A DNA stretch of 20,394 nucleotides. It comes from an uncultured Blautia sp. (GTDB taxonomy: Bacteria; Bacillota; Clostridia; Lachnospirales; Lachnospiraceae). Under the pieces are notes generated by a model. The model worked only from the letters and a program-made list of their open reading frames with translations. It did no database searches and was not told where the DNA came from. How positions within the stretch are numbered: the stretch's first letter is position 1; each line of letters opens with the position of its first letter. The stretch covers positions 1 through 20,394 of the forward strand of contig CAKRVX010000028.1 in assembly GCA_934409175.1 (NCBI GenBank). Direction: 5' to 3'. A program made the translations under genes and the position numbers. Below, piece after piece: positions 1 through 6,498 of this stretch.

Positions 1-59
1 ATCCGGATAAGGAAGGAAAGCCTCCTGAAAGGAAAAAGGACGATGTAAATGAAGAATGA
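1..59 (+). CDS. C-terminal tail of upstream gene, probably portal protein (partial)
   Basis: The frame beginning at base 3 is open from the window edge to a TGA at 57-59. It encodes a short, highly charged tail rich in Lys, Asp, Glu and Pro that ends DDVNEE. The stop overlaps the start of the minor head protein at base 49 by 11 bases, a typical coupled arrangement. In SPP1/HK97-like phages the gene just before the gp7/gpF-type protein is the portal, and portals often end in such charged tails. The identity is inferred from position only, because no domain is visible in 19 residues. Confidence 0.55.
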   Translation, partial: PDKEGKPPERKKDDVNEE

Positions 60-1653
60 TTCCTACTGGGAAAACAGAGCCGCCTGGGATATGTATCATC
101 GGATGGAAGATGCAGAACAAACAGCAGATCTGCTGGTAAAGGTATATCGAAACGCCTCTATGCTGCTTACTCATAAAGCCAAGGACATATTTGAAAAGTA
201 TATGACTAAGCATGGCTTATCAGAAACGCAGGCATGGAACATACTAAATACCATGCAGGACCAGACATCCCTGGAAGAACTGCTGAATGCTCTGAGAAAC
301 AAAGATTCAGATAAGACCAAGCAGGAACTTCTCCGTGAACTGGAAGCACCGGCATACCGTGTCAGGATAGAAAGACTGCAGGATCTCCTGCGGCAAATTG
401 ACACAGTTATGCAGGAGGTATACCAGCAGGAACAGTTATTTGATACCAGTTTTTTTCAGAACCTTTGCGAAGATACATATTATCATTCAATCTATAGTAT
501 CCAAAAACGGACGGGATACGGATTTAGCTTTTCAAATATCAGCCAGAAGCAGATTAGCCAGGTACTTTCCATGAACTGGTCTGGAAGTCATTATTCACAG
601 CGTATCTGGAAGAACACACAGGAACTTTCTGAAACATTGAAACAGGAACTACTTGTAAGCTTACTGACCGGCAAGACAGATAGAGAGACATCAGAAGTTA
701 TCATGAACCGTTGTGGTGCAGGAGCTATGCAGGCAAGACGCCTGGTAAGAACAGAGAGCTGCTTCTTATCCGGAGAACTGACTGCGAGATCCTATGAGGA
801 ATGCGGAATAGAAAAATACCGCTATCTTGCAACTCTGGACCTCAGAACTAGTAAGATCTGCCGGGAACTGGATGGTAAGATATTTTCACTAAAAGACAGA
901 AAACCAGGAAAAAATTATCCGCCTATGCATCCATGGTGCCGATCCACAACGATCAGTGTCATAAACGAGGATGAGTTAAGGAACATGAAACGGAGAGCCT
1001 ACAATCCAGAAACAGGCAGGACTGAACTTGTCCCGGCTTCCATGACTTATGAGGAATGGTATAAAAAATATGTAAAAGGCAATACAAAAGCTGAGGCAGA
1101 AGAAAGGGCAGTCCAGAATGCAGCTTCCGATAGAAAACAGTATGAAAGATACCGGAAAATTCTTGGTAAAGATGCTCCGAAACGTTTTGCAGACTTCCAG
1201 GAAATGAAGTATAATGAACCTGAGAAGTGGGAATTGTTTAAAACTTATACCCACTCTGTAGATAAGGGGATGATATCTCCATTATCCGGGTTTAAGAATT
1301 ATCAGAAGATTTATGGTGAAATCAATAAAAATGTTGTTGGTATAAAGACTTCAGAGGGAACAACAGTAACTGGACAGAGCAAACATTTCATGGAGAGAGT
1401 TATTGGAACCATGAAAGATCCAAAAACAGGAAGATCACGATCGGGAGTAACTGTGGAAGGAATACGGGATGCACTGGAGAAACCAGTGAAAGTGTTTCCT
1501 GTGAGAACGGATCCTCGCGGAGAAAAAAGTCAGAAATATATAGGCAGAAATGGAACAGTTTCAATAAATCCGGATAAGGGTTCGTTGATCCAATGCAATC
1601 CGACAGATACAGACTACGTAAGGAGAATGGTCAATGGAAATGCGAAGATTTAA
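49..1653 (+). CDS. SPP1 gp7/Mu gpF-type minor head protein with C-terminal nuclease-like (BECR-type) domain
   Basis: This 534-aa protein has the phage Mu F / SPP1 gp7 head-morphogenesis core at about residues 205-310, including TLDLRTSKIC and the diagnostic NYPPMHPWCRSTT segment. Members bind the portal or procapsid and can enter the cell with DNA. The N-terminal ~190 residues are helical and charged, and residues ~340-430 form a linker. The last ~100 residues (about 436-534) look like a separate module with SKHFMERV (H446), GVTVEGIRDALEKP, SINPDKGSLIQCNPT (T519) and YVRRM. This resembles the barnase/EndoU/colicin/RelE-fold nucleases often fused to phage head proteins. The start at 49 has a GGA-rich site just upstream. 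The gene overlaps the next one by 20 bases. The core call is strong; the nuclease domain is a pattern-based judgement. Confidence 0.85.
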   Translation: MKNDSYWENRAAWDMYHRMEDAEQTADLLVKVYRNASMLLTHKAKDIFEKYMTKHGLSETQAWNILNTMQDQTSLEELLNALRNKDSDKTKQELLRELEAPAYRVRIERLQDLLRQIDTVMQEVYQQEQLFDTSFFQNLCEDTYYHSIYSIQKRTGYGFSFSNISQKQISQVLSMNWSGSHYSQRIWKNTQELSETLKQELLVSLLTGKTDRETSEVIMNRCGAGAMQARRLVRTESCFLSGELTARSYEECGIEKYRYLATLDLRTSKICRELDGKIFSLKDRKPGKNYPPMHPWCRSTTISVINEDELRNMKRRAYNPETGRTELVPASMTYEEWYKKYVKGNTKAEAEERAVQNAASDRKQYERYRKILGKDAPKRFADFQEMKYNEPEKWELFKTYTHSVDKGMISPLSGFKNYQKIYGEINKNVVGIKTSEGTTVTGQSKHFMERVIGTMKDPKTGRSRSGVTVEGIRDALEKPVKVFPVRTDPRGEKSQKYIGRNGTVSINPDKGSLIQCNPTDTDYVRRMVNGNAKI

Positions 1654-1891
1654 ACTAAAAAAAGAGCAGATCGAATTTCTCAAAGAAATGTATCCTGACA
1701 ATGAGCTTGTTCAGAGAGTACTGAACCATGAAAAAAATGGAGTATTTGAAATAGATGTGGATACAAAAATTGACTTTATGCTTTTCATAGAAGATGAGTC
1801 AGTATATTGGATGGACAAACATCAGGAAGCAACACCGAAAACTTATATGCTTGAATCAATAAGAGATGATATTTATTATCAAACCAATTGA
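1634..1891 (+). CDS. small acidic protein, candidate immunity partner of the head-protein toxin domain
   Basis: This 85-aa acidic protein has no signal peptide or membrane segment. It starts inside the end of the minor head gene (20-base overlap) at an ATG eight bases after GGAG, so translation is probably coupled. It contains an N-terminal basic helix (MEMRRFKLKKEQIEFL) and an acidic remainder with FEIDVDTKIDFMLFIEDESVYWMD. I do not recognise a named family. Size, acidity and position directly after a nuclease-like C-terminal domain fit an immunity protein, as in polymorphic toxin cassettes. It could equally be an uncharacterised head accessory protein. Confidence 0.7.
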   Translation: MEMRRFKLKKEQIEFLKEMYPDNELVQRVLNHEKNGVFEIDVDTKIDFMLFIEDESVYWMDKHQEATPKTYMLESIRDDIYYQTN

Positions 1892-1926
1892 TACCATCAA
1901 TCAGAAATAAAATTGTAGGTGATCGT

Positions 1927-2052
1927 ATGAAGATGAAAACAAAGGAAAAGAAAGCCTATAAAGACTTTCAGGATAGAGTATCAATGCCGGGTAAACCGAG
2001 AAAGCTTACAGAAGAGGAAATTAAGAAATTAAAAAAAGAAGGACGTATTTAA
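1927..2052 (+). CDS. 41-aa Lys/Glu-rich hypothetical protein
   Basis: An ATG preceded by AGGTGA (1917-1922) opens a 41-codon frame ending TAA at 2050-2052. The product is very basic and hydrophilic (MKMKTKEKKAYKDF at the N-terminus, EEEIKKLKKEGRI at the C-terminus), probably helical, with a Pro-Gly-Lys-Pro turn in the middle. No family is recognised. It lies 35 bases after the candidate immunity gene, and a terminator hairpin starts directly at its stop. Codon use and the ribosome site support a real gene, but its size keeps confidence moderate. Confidence 0.5.
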   Translation: MKMKTKEKKAYKDFQDRVSMPGKPRKLTEEEIKKLKKEGRI

Positions 2053-2085
2053 ACCACCAGTCAGAAATGGCCGGTGGTATTTTTA
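2053..2085 (+). terminator. rho-independent terminator after the head-protein/immunity genes
   Basis: ACCACC (2053-2058) pairs with GGTGGT (2073-2078) and is followed by ATTTTTAT. It starts immediately after the TAA of the 41-aa gene. It separates the head-protein group from the accessory genes that follow. Confidence 0.6.
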
Positions 2086-2118
2086 TACTTATTTTTAAGA
2101 AAGAGAGGACAGAAAAAA

Positions 2119-2430
2119 ATGAAAAAATTATTTATCAGTCAGCCAATGAAAGGAAAGACAGATGAGGAGATTCTTGCAGAACGCAGGAAAGCGGTCAGGA
2201 GCGTAGAAAGACAGTTAGGAGAACCCGTAGAGGTTATTGATTCTTTCTTCCAGTCAGCCCCGGCAGGTGCTAAACCTTTGTGGTTTCTTGGAAAGTCTCT
2301 GGAACTTTTGTCCGGAGCAGACATTGCTTACTTTGCGAAGGGATGGCAGGAAGCTAGGGGATGCAAGATTGAGAATACCTGTGCTATTGAATACGACATT
2401 GCAGTGATCGAAGATTATACGGCAGAATAG
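2119..2430 (+). CDS. DUF4406-like (nucleoside 2-deoxyribosyltransferase fold) protein
   Basis: This 103-aa protein opens with MKKLFISQPMKGKTDEEI, a strand followed by SQPM.G, typical of the small DUF4406 proteins common in phages. These share the nucleoside 2-deoxyribosyltransferase-like fold. A later GADIAYFAKGW and a C-terminal ENTCAIEYDI fit the family layout of a strand followed by a conserved acidic region. The ATG at 2119 is chosen because GAGAGGA lies just before it; an in-frame GTG at 2074 falls within the terminator stem. Substrate and role are unknown. An enzyme acting on nucleotides is possible from the fold, but nothing here proves catalysis. Confidence 0.7.
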   Translation: MKKLFISQPMKGKTDEEILAERRKAVRSVERQLGEPVEVIDSFFQSAPAGAKPLWFLGKSLELLSGADIAYFAKGWQEARGCKIENTCAIEYDIAVIEDYTAE

Positions 2431-2439
2431 GAGGATAGC

Positions 2440-2724
2440 ATGATTATTACAGGAATGACACATTTCCAGAGCGTGTGCAAAAAGAAAATGGTGGAATGGT
2501 ACAACAAGAATGGCCTTGCGGATACGCCGTTGCTCCCACCAATTGATTTGTCCAATGTATTTGTGGTCTGGTCTTGCAAGACCTTACAGAATTATAAATG
2601 TCTGGTATCCACTACAGTCAGTGGTGACGGTATCTATGCAGAGTATACGTACAATGGCGATAAGCAGGAGTTGTACGAAGATGTGTATAAGAAACTGACA
2701 AATACCTGTTATACGGAGGAATAA
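2440..2724 (+). CDS. DUF6275-like small phage protein
   Basis: This 94-aa soluble protein has an N-terminal helix (FQSVCKKKMVEWYNKNG) followed by beta-rich sequence: FVVWSCKTLQNYKCLVST and GIYAEYTYNGDKQELYEDVY. The pattern resembles the DUF6275 phage family, whose function is not known. A strong TAGGAGGA site overlaps the stop of the DUF4406-like gene, and the lipoprotein gene follows after 3 bases, so these genes form one translation unit. The family assignment comes from recall of the pattern and is tentative. Confidence 0.6.
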   Translation: MIITGMTHFQSVCKKKMVEWYNKNGLADTPLLPPIDLSNVFVVWSCKTLQNYKCLVSTTVSGDGIYAEYTYNGDKQELYEDVYKKLTNTCYTEE

Positions 2725-2727
2725 GGG

Positions 2728-3111
2728 ATGAAAAAAGTCATTGCAGTCATAACACTGGCGTGTTTTATCTGCGCTGCCTTTGCTGGATGCACAGAAGCAG
2801 ATCAGGTATCACAGAATATTTCACAGGAAGCAGATAATTTCAACGTCACCAGAAAACTCACCGTTCTGAATGCCAGAACGGATACTATTCTGTTAGACCT
2901 GACGGGAACATTTGCTCTGAAGAATAATTCTGATAACGAGCTGGAAGTGATAATCGAAACTGCAGAGGGAAAGTACCAGAAAGATTATGTATATTTGAAT
3001 GATTATACCATGTATGTGGTTGAAGACATTTCCGGATCAGATGTTGACAAATATCATTACGAGATTAATTTTCTCCCGGAGTTCGGAGTAAAAGTGACGC
3101 ATAACAAATAG
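2728..3111 (+). CDS. signal-peptide-II lipoprotein, beta-sandwich type, possible superinfection exclusion
   Basis: This 127-aa protein has a classic lipoprotein signal: a short basic N-terminus (MKK), a hydrophobic stretch and the lipobox AFAGC with Cys21 as the predicted lipid-modified residue. The mature part is a beta-rich domain (residues ~42-125) alternating hydrophobic strands with acidic loops. It matches the small beta-sandwich lipoproteins carried by many Firmicute gut phages. Phage lipoproteins of this type (for example Ltp of Streptococcus phage TP-J34) can block DNA entry of competing phages. That role here is inferred from location and topology, not sequence identity. It would sit on the outer face of the membrane and be useful to a lysogen. 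Confidence 0.75.
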   Translation: MKKVIAVITLACFICAAFAGCTEADQVSQNISQEADNFNVTRKLTVLNARTDTILLDLTGTFALKNNSDNELEVIIETAEGKYQKDYVYLNDYTMYVVEDISGSDVDKYHYEINFLPEFGVKVTHNK

Positions 3112-3124
3112 GAGGACACAAACA

Positions 3125-3637
3125 ATGAAATTTTCAGAAGCATTCAAACTTATGAAACAGGGAACAAAAGTAAAACTTCCAGGATGGGGCGGCTTTTGGT
3201 ATTGGGATGCAGAGAAAGAAACCATTATGATACAGTGCAGACCTCAGGACAGTGATACTCAGGGTGACTTACTTGACATCAGAGAAACCCAAAGAGTTGA
3301 ATATACCACTATGAATATGCAGTCCGACGAATGGATTGTTGCAGACGAAACAAACTGCCCGGTACTTGGCGGTGAAGCAACATTCTCTTTCGGAGAAGCG
3401 ATTAAGTACCTGAAAAGAGGCATGAAGGTAGCAAGAAAAGGCTGGAACGGCAAGAAGCAGTATATTCAGCTTGCAAGTGGAATCTCTTATAAAGCACCTA
3501 CCGGAGATATTGTGAACTGTGAGCATGATGCAATCGGTAACATGGCGGTAGCCTTTGCTGGAACATCTGGTGTACAGATGGGCTGGTTGGCTTCTCAGGC
3601 AGACATGTTAGCAGAGGACTGGATTTTTGCAGAGTAA
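3125..3637 (+). CDS. tad2: tandem Tad2-domain (DUF2829) Thoeris anti-defence protein
   Basis: This 170-aa protein holds two copies of the Tad2/DUF2829 fold. Domain 1 covers residues ~1-78: FSEAFKLMKQGTKVKLPGWGG (W21) and a DEWIVAD end. Domain 2 covers ~87-170: FSFGEAIKYLKRGMKVARKGW (W107) and the family hallmark GWLASQADMLAEDW (153-166). Family knowledge: Tad2 proteins sequester the cyclic ADP-ribose signal made by Thoeris TIR proteins, so the effector is not activated; canonical members are about one domain long and oligomerise. A covalent two-domain form could be a half-assembled sponge. Domain 1 lacks the GWLASQ hallmark and has a longer DSDTQG loop, so the halves may differ in ligand. GGAGG precedes the ATG. 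The palindrome TTGCGCCGGCGCAA follows the stop directly. Confidence 0.85.
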   Translation: MKFSEAFKLMKQGTKVKLPGWGGFWYWDAEKETIMIQCRPQDSDTQGDLLDIRETQRVEYTTMNMQSDEWIVADETNCPVLGGEATFSFGEAIKYLKRGMKVARKGWNGKKQYIQLASGISYKAPTGDIVNCEHDAIGNMAVAFAGTSGVQMGWLASQADMLAEDWIFAE

Positions 3638-3651
3638 TTGCGCCGGCGCAA
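3638..3651. repeat. 14-bp perfect palindrome, copy 1
   Basis: TTGCGCCGGCGCAA is its own reverse complement and sits immediately after the TAA of the tandem Tad2 gene, just upstream of the next ribosome site. Identical copies occur at 15114-15127 and 18265-18278. Confidence 0.9.
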
Positions 3652-3670
3652 CTGGGAGGAGGTGAGCAGG

Positions 3671-3838
3671 ATGAAAGTAAAATGCATCAAACGCTACAGC
3701 GATGTACGTCTGAACAAGATCATTGAAGCAGGAACAGTTCTGGAAGTAGACAAAGCCAGAGCTGATCATTTGGTTCATGAAGGCGTTGCCGAGATTGTAA
3801 AAGAAACTGAAAAAGCAGCAGACAAGGGAAAGGAATAG
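3671..3838 (+). CDS. 55-aa hypothetical phage protein
   Basis: The ATG at 3671 follows a strong AGGAGGTGAGCAGG site and gives 55 residues starting MKVKCIKRYSDVRL. A TTG at 3638 would extend the frame through the palindrome but has no ribosome site. The protein has a small beta-rich N-terminus (IIEAGTVLEVDKARADHLV) and a Lys/Glu tail. Short proteins with this pattern are common in phage head modules and have no known role. It resembles in outline the N-terminus of the 81-aa protein at 5570, another small basic start followed by a DGF/EGV segment. It is the last gene before a terminator. Confidence 0.65.
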   Translation: MKVKCIKRYSDVRLNKIIEAGTVLEVDKARADHLVHEGVAEIVKETEKAADKGKE

Positions 3839-3860
3839 GTGATCCAAATATCTCCCTCTG

Positions 3861-3888
3861 AGACGCGGGGTGAAGCGTCTTATTTTTG
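3861..3888 (+). terminator. rho-independent terminator before the scaffold gene
   Basis: AGACGC (3861-3866) and GCGTCT (3875-3880) form a perfect 6-bp stem with an 8-base loop, followed by TATTTTTG. It ends the accessory gene block. Bases 3889-3982 then form an untranslated leader for the scaffold gene, including GCCCGGGC at 3940-3947. Confidence 0.75.
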
Positions 3889-3982
3889 TGTCTTTTTCCG
3901 CCAGACGTAAAAGAAGCGGGCTACTCCAAAAACTGAATGGCCCGGGCGTGAAAACGAATAGGCTGGGCAGAAAGGAAAGAAC

Positions 3983-4624
3983 ATGAGAAACAGATTAGTA
4001 AAAGCAATGTGCAAAGTTCCAATGAACCTGCAGTTATTCGCAGAAGGAGACGATGCTGGGACCGGAGATGGCGGGAATGGCGGCGGAGCCGGTGGAGATG
4101 GTGGTTCGGATCAGGGCGGTGCAGACAATCCGCCATCCTTTGACGATTTTCTGAAAACAGGAGACAATCAGACAGAATTTGACCGCAGACTGCAGAAGGC
4201 AATCAACACTGCAGTTTCCAATGAACAAAAGAAATGGCAGACAATGACAGATGAAAAGCTTTCTGAGGCAGAGAAGCTGGCAAAGATGACAGAAGATGAA
4301 AAAACAAAATATCTGCAGCAGAAGAGAGAAAAGGATCTGACTGCCAGAGAGGTAGCAGTAACCAGAAAAGAACTGATGGCAGAAGCAAAGAATACCCTGG
4401 TCAGCGACAATCTTCCGGTAGAACTTGCAGAAGTTCTGGATTATACAGACGCAGATTCCTGCATGAAGTCCATGGAAAAGGTCAAAACTGCTTTCCAGAA
4501 AGCGGTAGAGTCAGCAGTGGAAGAGAAATTGAAAGGTGGAAAGCCACCGAAGAAAGCACCAGGAACAGATGCACAGGAAGCCCTTGAAAAGCAGGTATTC
4601 AATGCAATGATGGGCATTTATTAA
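3983..4624 (+). CDS. capsid scaffolding protein (DUF4355-like)
   Basis: This 213-aa protein acts as the temporary internal scaffold for procapsid assembly. A Gly/Asp-rich low-complexity stretch spans residues ~22-48, followed by a long charged coiled coil (~65-150, e.g. EKLSEAEKLAKMTEDEKTKY) and a Lys/Pro hinge (KGGKPPKKAPG). A short helical C-terminus, EKQVFNAMMGIY, probably contacts the capsid. It lies directly before the major capsid gene, as expected. Residues 14-21 read MNLQLFAE, a peptide seen at the start of many Firmicute phage scaffold and capsid proteins. The ATG at 3983 has AAAGGAAAG upstream; the ATG at 4022 (M14) has none. Confidence 0.85.
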   Translation: MRNRLVKAMCKVPMNLQLFAEGDDAGTGDGGNGGGAGGDGGSDQGGADNPPSFDDFLKTGDNQTEFDRRLQKAINTAVSNEQKKWQTMTDEKLSEAEKLAKMTEDEKTKYLQQKREKDLTAREVAVTRKELMAEAKNTLVSDNLPVELAEVLDYTDADSCMKSMEKVKTAFQKAVESAVEEKLKGGKPPKKAPGTDAQEALEKQVFNAMMGIY

Positions 4625-4640
4625 AGGAGAGTGAATACAT

Positions 4641-5573
4641 ATGGCAATTAATACATTAGCAACAGCAACCTTATTTCAGAATCAGCTTGATAAGATTGCG
4701 GTATTGGAAGCAACAACCGGTTGGATGGATGCCAATGCCGGACAGGTAATCTATAACGGTGGAGCAGAAGTTAAAATTCCGAAGATGAGCGTATCTGGAA
4801 TGGGAGATTATGATCGTGATAACGGATATCAGAGAGGATCCGTTACTCTGGAATATGAAACCAGAAAAATGACTCAGGACCGTGGACGCCTGTTCCAGCT
4901 TGATCCGATGGATATCAATGAAAATAACTTTGTAACTACGGCAGGAGCTGTCATGGGAGAATTTCAGAGAGTGCAGGTTGTTCCGGAGATTGATGCATAT
5001 CGTATTTCAAAGATTGCGACAGAAACAATCACCGCCAATAAAGCTGGAATGATCGGATATTCTTATATTCCAGGAACAACAGGAACATCTGCCCTGCGTA
5101 AAGTAAAAGAGGGCATTAAGGCAATCAGAGAAGGATACAACGGTCCACTCGTATGCCAGGCAACGCCAGACTTCATTATGGAACTGGAATTGGAACTTGC
5201 AGGAAAGATTACAGCAGTAACATTTTCTAAAGGCGGCATTGACACACAGGTACCGTCCGTAGATGGCGTTCCGCTGATTTCTACACCGTCCAACCGTATG
5301 TACACAGCAATCAAGATTAATGATGGCAAGACAGATGGTCAGGAAAAAGGGGGATACGAGAAGGGCAGTACAGCTAAGAATCTGAACTTCTTTATTTGTC
5401 CGATAACCACACCGATCGCAGTAACCAAACAGGATATCATGCGTATCTTTGACCCGGCAATCAACCAGAAACTGAATGCATGGCAGATGGACTATCGCCG
5501 TTTCCATGATATTTGGGTTCTGGATAATAAGCTGGATTCTATCTATTTAAGCATTCAGGAGGCGGAAGGATGA
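4641..5573 (+). CDS. major capsid protein
   Basis: This 310-aa protein is of HK97-fold type. It has an N-terminal helix, the segment ETRKMTQDRGRLFQLDPMD that resembles the E-loop/strand area of this family, a central EGYNGPLVC core and the C-terminal IRMF/YRRFHDIWVLD region. It forms the shell as many copies. The ATG at 4641 follows AAAGGAGAGTG, a strong ribosome site fitting high expression, 16 bases after the scaffold stop. It has no separate prohead protease, consistent with a scaffold-dependent assembly. The ATGA at 5570-5573 couples it to the next gene. Confidence 0.85.
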   Translation: MAINTLATATLFQNQLDKIAVLEATTGWMDANAGQVIYNGGAEVKIPKMSVSGMGDYDRDNGYQRGSVTLEYETRKMTQDRGRLFQLDPMDINENNFVTTAGAVMGEFQRVQVVPEIDAYRISKIATETITANKAGMIGYSYIPGTTGTSALRKVKEGIKAIREGYNGPLVCQATPDFIMELELELAGKITAVTFSKGGIDTQVPSVDGVPLISTPSNRMYTAIKINDGKTDGQEKGGYEKGSTAKNLNFFICPITTPIAVTKQDIMRIFDPAINQKLNAWQMDYRRFHDIWVLDNKLDSIYLSIQEAEG

Positions 5574-5815
5574 GGTTGATCAGAAAAAACGTGGAAAGAG
5601 AAGCAGATGGAGTGACTGCTCAGAAGCTGATAAATGATGGATTTAAACCTGTAGAGGCTGCATCTCAGAAAACAGCATCAAATTCTGCTGATGAAGCCAC
5701 GAAAAACATTGAAGAAATGACCGTAGAAGAATTAAAGACTCTGGCTAAGGAAAGAGGACTCACAGGAGTTTCCGCCTTAGCAAAACAGGATCTTATCAAT
5801 ATCCTGAAAGGGTGA
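5570..5815 (+). CDS. small protein with Rho-N/SAP-like C-terminus
   Basis: This 81-aa protein has a basic N-terminus (MRLIRKNVERE), an Ala/Ser-rich middle and a C-terminal helix-extended-helix segment: MTVEELKTLAKERGLTGVSA to LINILKG. That segment resembles the Rho N-terminal or SAP DNA-binding folds. Proteins of this kind sit between capsid and adaptor genes in many phages and may bind DNA or stabilise the shell; the function is not known. Its ATG overlaps the capsid stop (ATGA), so it is translationally coupled. Confidence 0.7.
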   Translation: MRLIRKNVEREADGVTAQKLINDGFKPVEAASQKTASNSADEATKNIEEMTVEELKTLAKERGLTGVSALAKQDLINILKG

Positions 5816-5819
5816 TTAT

Positions 5820-6164
5820 ATGGCAGAAGCCAAAGACATAGAAAGAGTTAAGCTCCTGACAGGAGAAACCAATGAAGAACTGATCGAAGCCTATCTGGAA
5901 GAAGCTTCAGACTTTGTAAAAGGATATACAAACAGAAGCGTGATCATTACGCCTCTGGAAAAAGCAGTGAGAGATCTTGCGGTTATTGCTTTGAACAGGA
6001 TGGGGACAGAAGGCGAGACTTCCAGAAGCGAAGGTGGGGAAAGTTATTCATTTGAATCTGCTCCCAGACAGATCTATGACATCTTGAACAGATACCGTCT
6101 TGCCAGAGTGGGAGGAATAACTCATGAGAATGCGAAGAAACAGGATTCAGACTTATTATCATAA
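5820..6164 (+). CDS. head-tail adaptor (gp6/gp15-like connector)
   Basis: This 114-aa helical protein fits the HK97 gp6 / SPP1 gp15 adaptor family, which forms a ring beneath the portal. Features are DIERVKLLTGETNEELIEAYLEEASDFVKGYTN, a first-helix pair, and IYDILNRYRLARVGG near the end. The order after the capsid is canonical. It begins 4 bases after the previous stop, with GGGTGA as ribosome site. The next gene starts inside its last 41 bases, using a GGAGG site within this gene. Confidence 0.8.
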   Translation: MAEAKDIERVKLLTGETNEELIEAYLEEASDFVKGYTNRSVIITPLEKAVRDLAVIALNRMGTEGETSRSEGGESYSFESAPRQIYDILNRYRLARVGGITHENAKKQDSDLLS

Positions 6165-6498
6165 AAAGAGGATTATAACAAAGGATTCAGAAGGCAGTAC
6201 CAGCGAAGAATATGGTACTGCCTCTTCCATTTCAGGAGAATCCTGGCCGGCATCCGGAAAAGCCCAGGCGGAGCAATACGGACAGTGCCTAAACTACATC
6301 AGAAATATGCGGCTCAATGGCAGATACAAGATTCAAACAGATGATAAAGGATATCTTCATTATATACTTGAAGATGGTACCGACATTCAGGAACTGGATG
6401 GAATCTGCCTGTATACTAAAAAGGACCAGAGACCCGATTACAAGATTATATCTATTAAACCATATCGTTTTTTGACAATTGAGGTGGAAAAGATATGA
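6124..6498 (+). CDS. head closure (stopper) protein
   Basis: This 124-aa beta-rich protein sits at the position of the SPP1 gp16-type stopper. It has a basic start (MRMRRNRIQTYYHKKR) and a core KIQTDDKGYLHYILEDGTDIQEL. The C-terminal YKIISIKPYRFLTIEVE contains the hydrophobic strand typical of neck proteins. It overlaps the adaptor by 41 bases and has GGAGG at 6111-6115, and its stop overlaps the next start (ATGA). The call rests mostly on gene order and size, and less on sequence. Confidence 0.65.
   Translation: MRMRRNRIQTYYHKKRIITKDSEGSTSEEYGTASSISGESWPASGKAQAEQYGQCLNYIRNMRLNGRYKIQTDDKGYLHYILEDGTDIQELDGICLYTKKDQRPDYKIISIKPYRFLTIEVEKI

Noticed and set aside
2074..2118. In-frame GTG start extending the DUF4406-like protein by 15 residues
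   Set aside because: It lies within the terminator stem and lacks a ribosome site, while the ATG at 2119 has GAGAGGA and gives the normal family N-terminus.
3638..3651. Palindrome as a CRISPR or tRNA-like element
   Set aside because: Copies are kilobases apart with no spacers, and no cloverleaf can be drawn. No tRNA or rRNA gene was seen in the window.
3839..3910. Short GTG-started frame through the terminator region
   Set aside because: No ribosome site, and it reads through the terminator hairpin.
3885..3915. Weak promoter-like TTGTGT ... TAAAAG (spacing 16) upstream of scaffold
   Set aside because: Both boxes deviate from consensus and overlap the terminator T run. Not enough to list as a promoter.
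5007..5507. 166-codon open frame on the minus strand within the capsid gene
   Set aside because: Antisense shadow of a strongly coding gene; Cys-rich, odd composition and no ribosome site.
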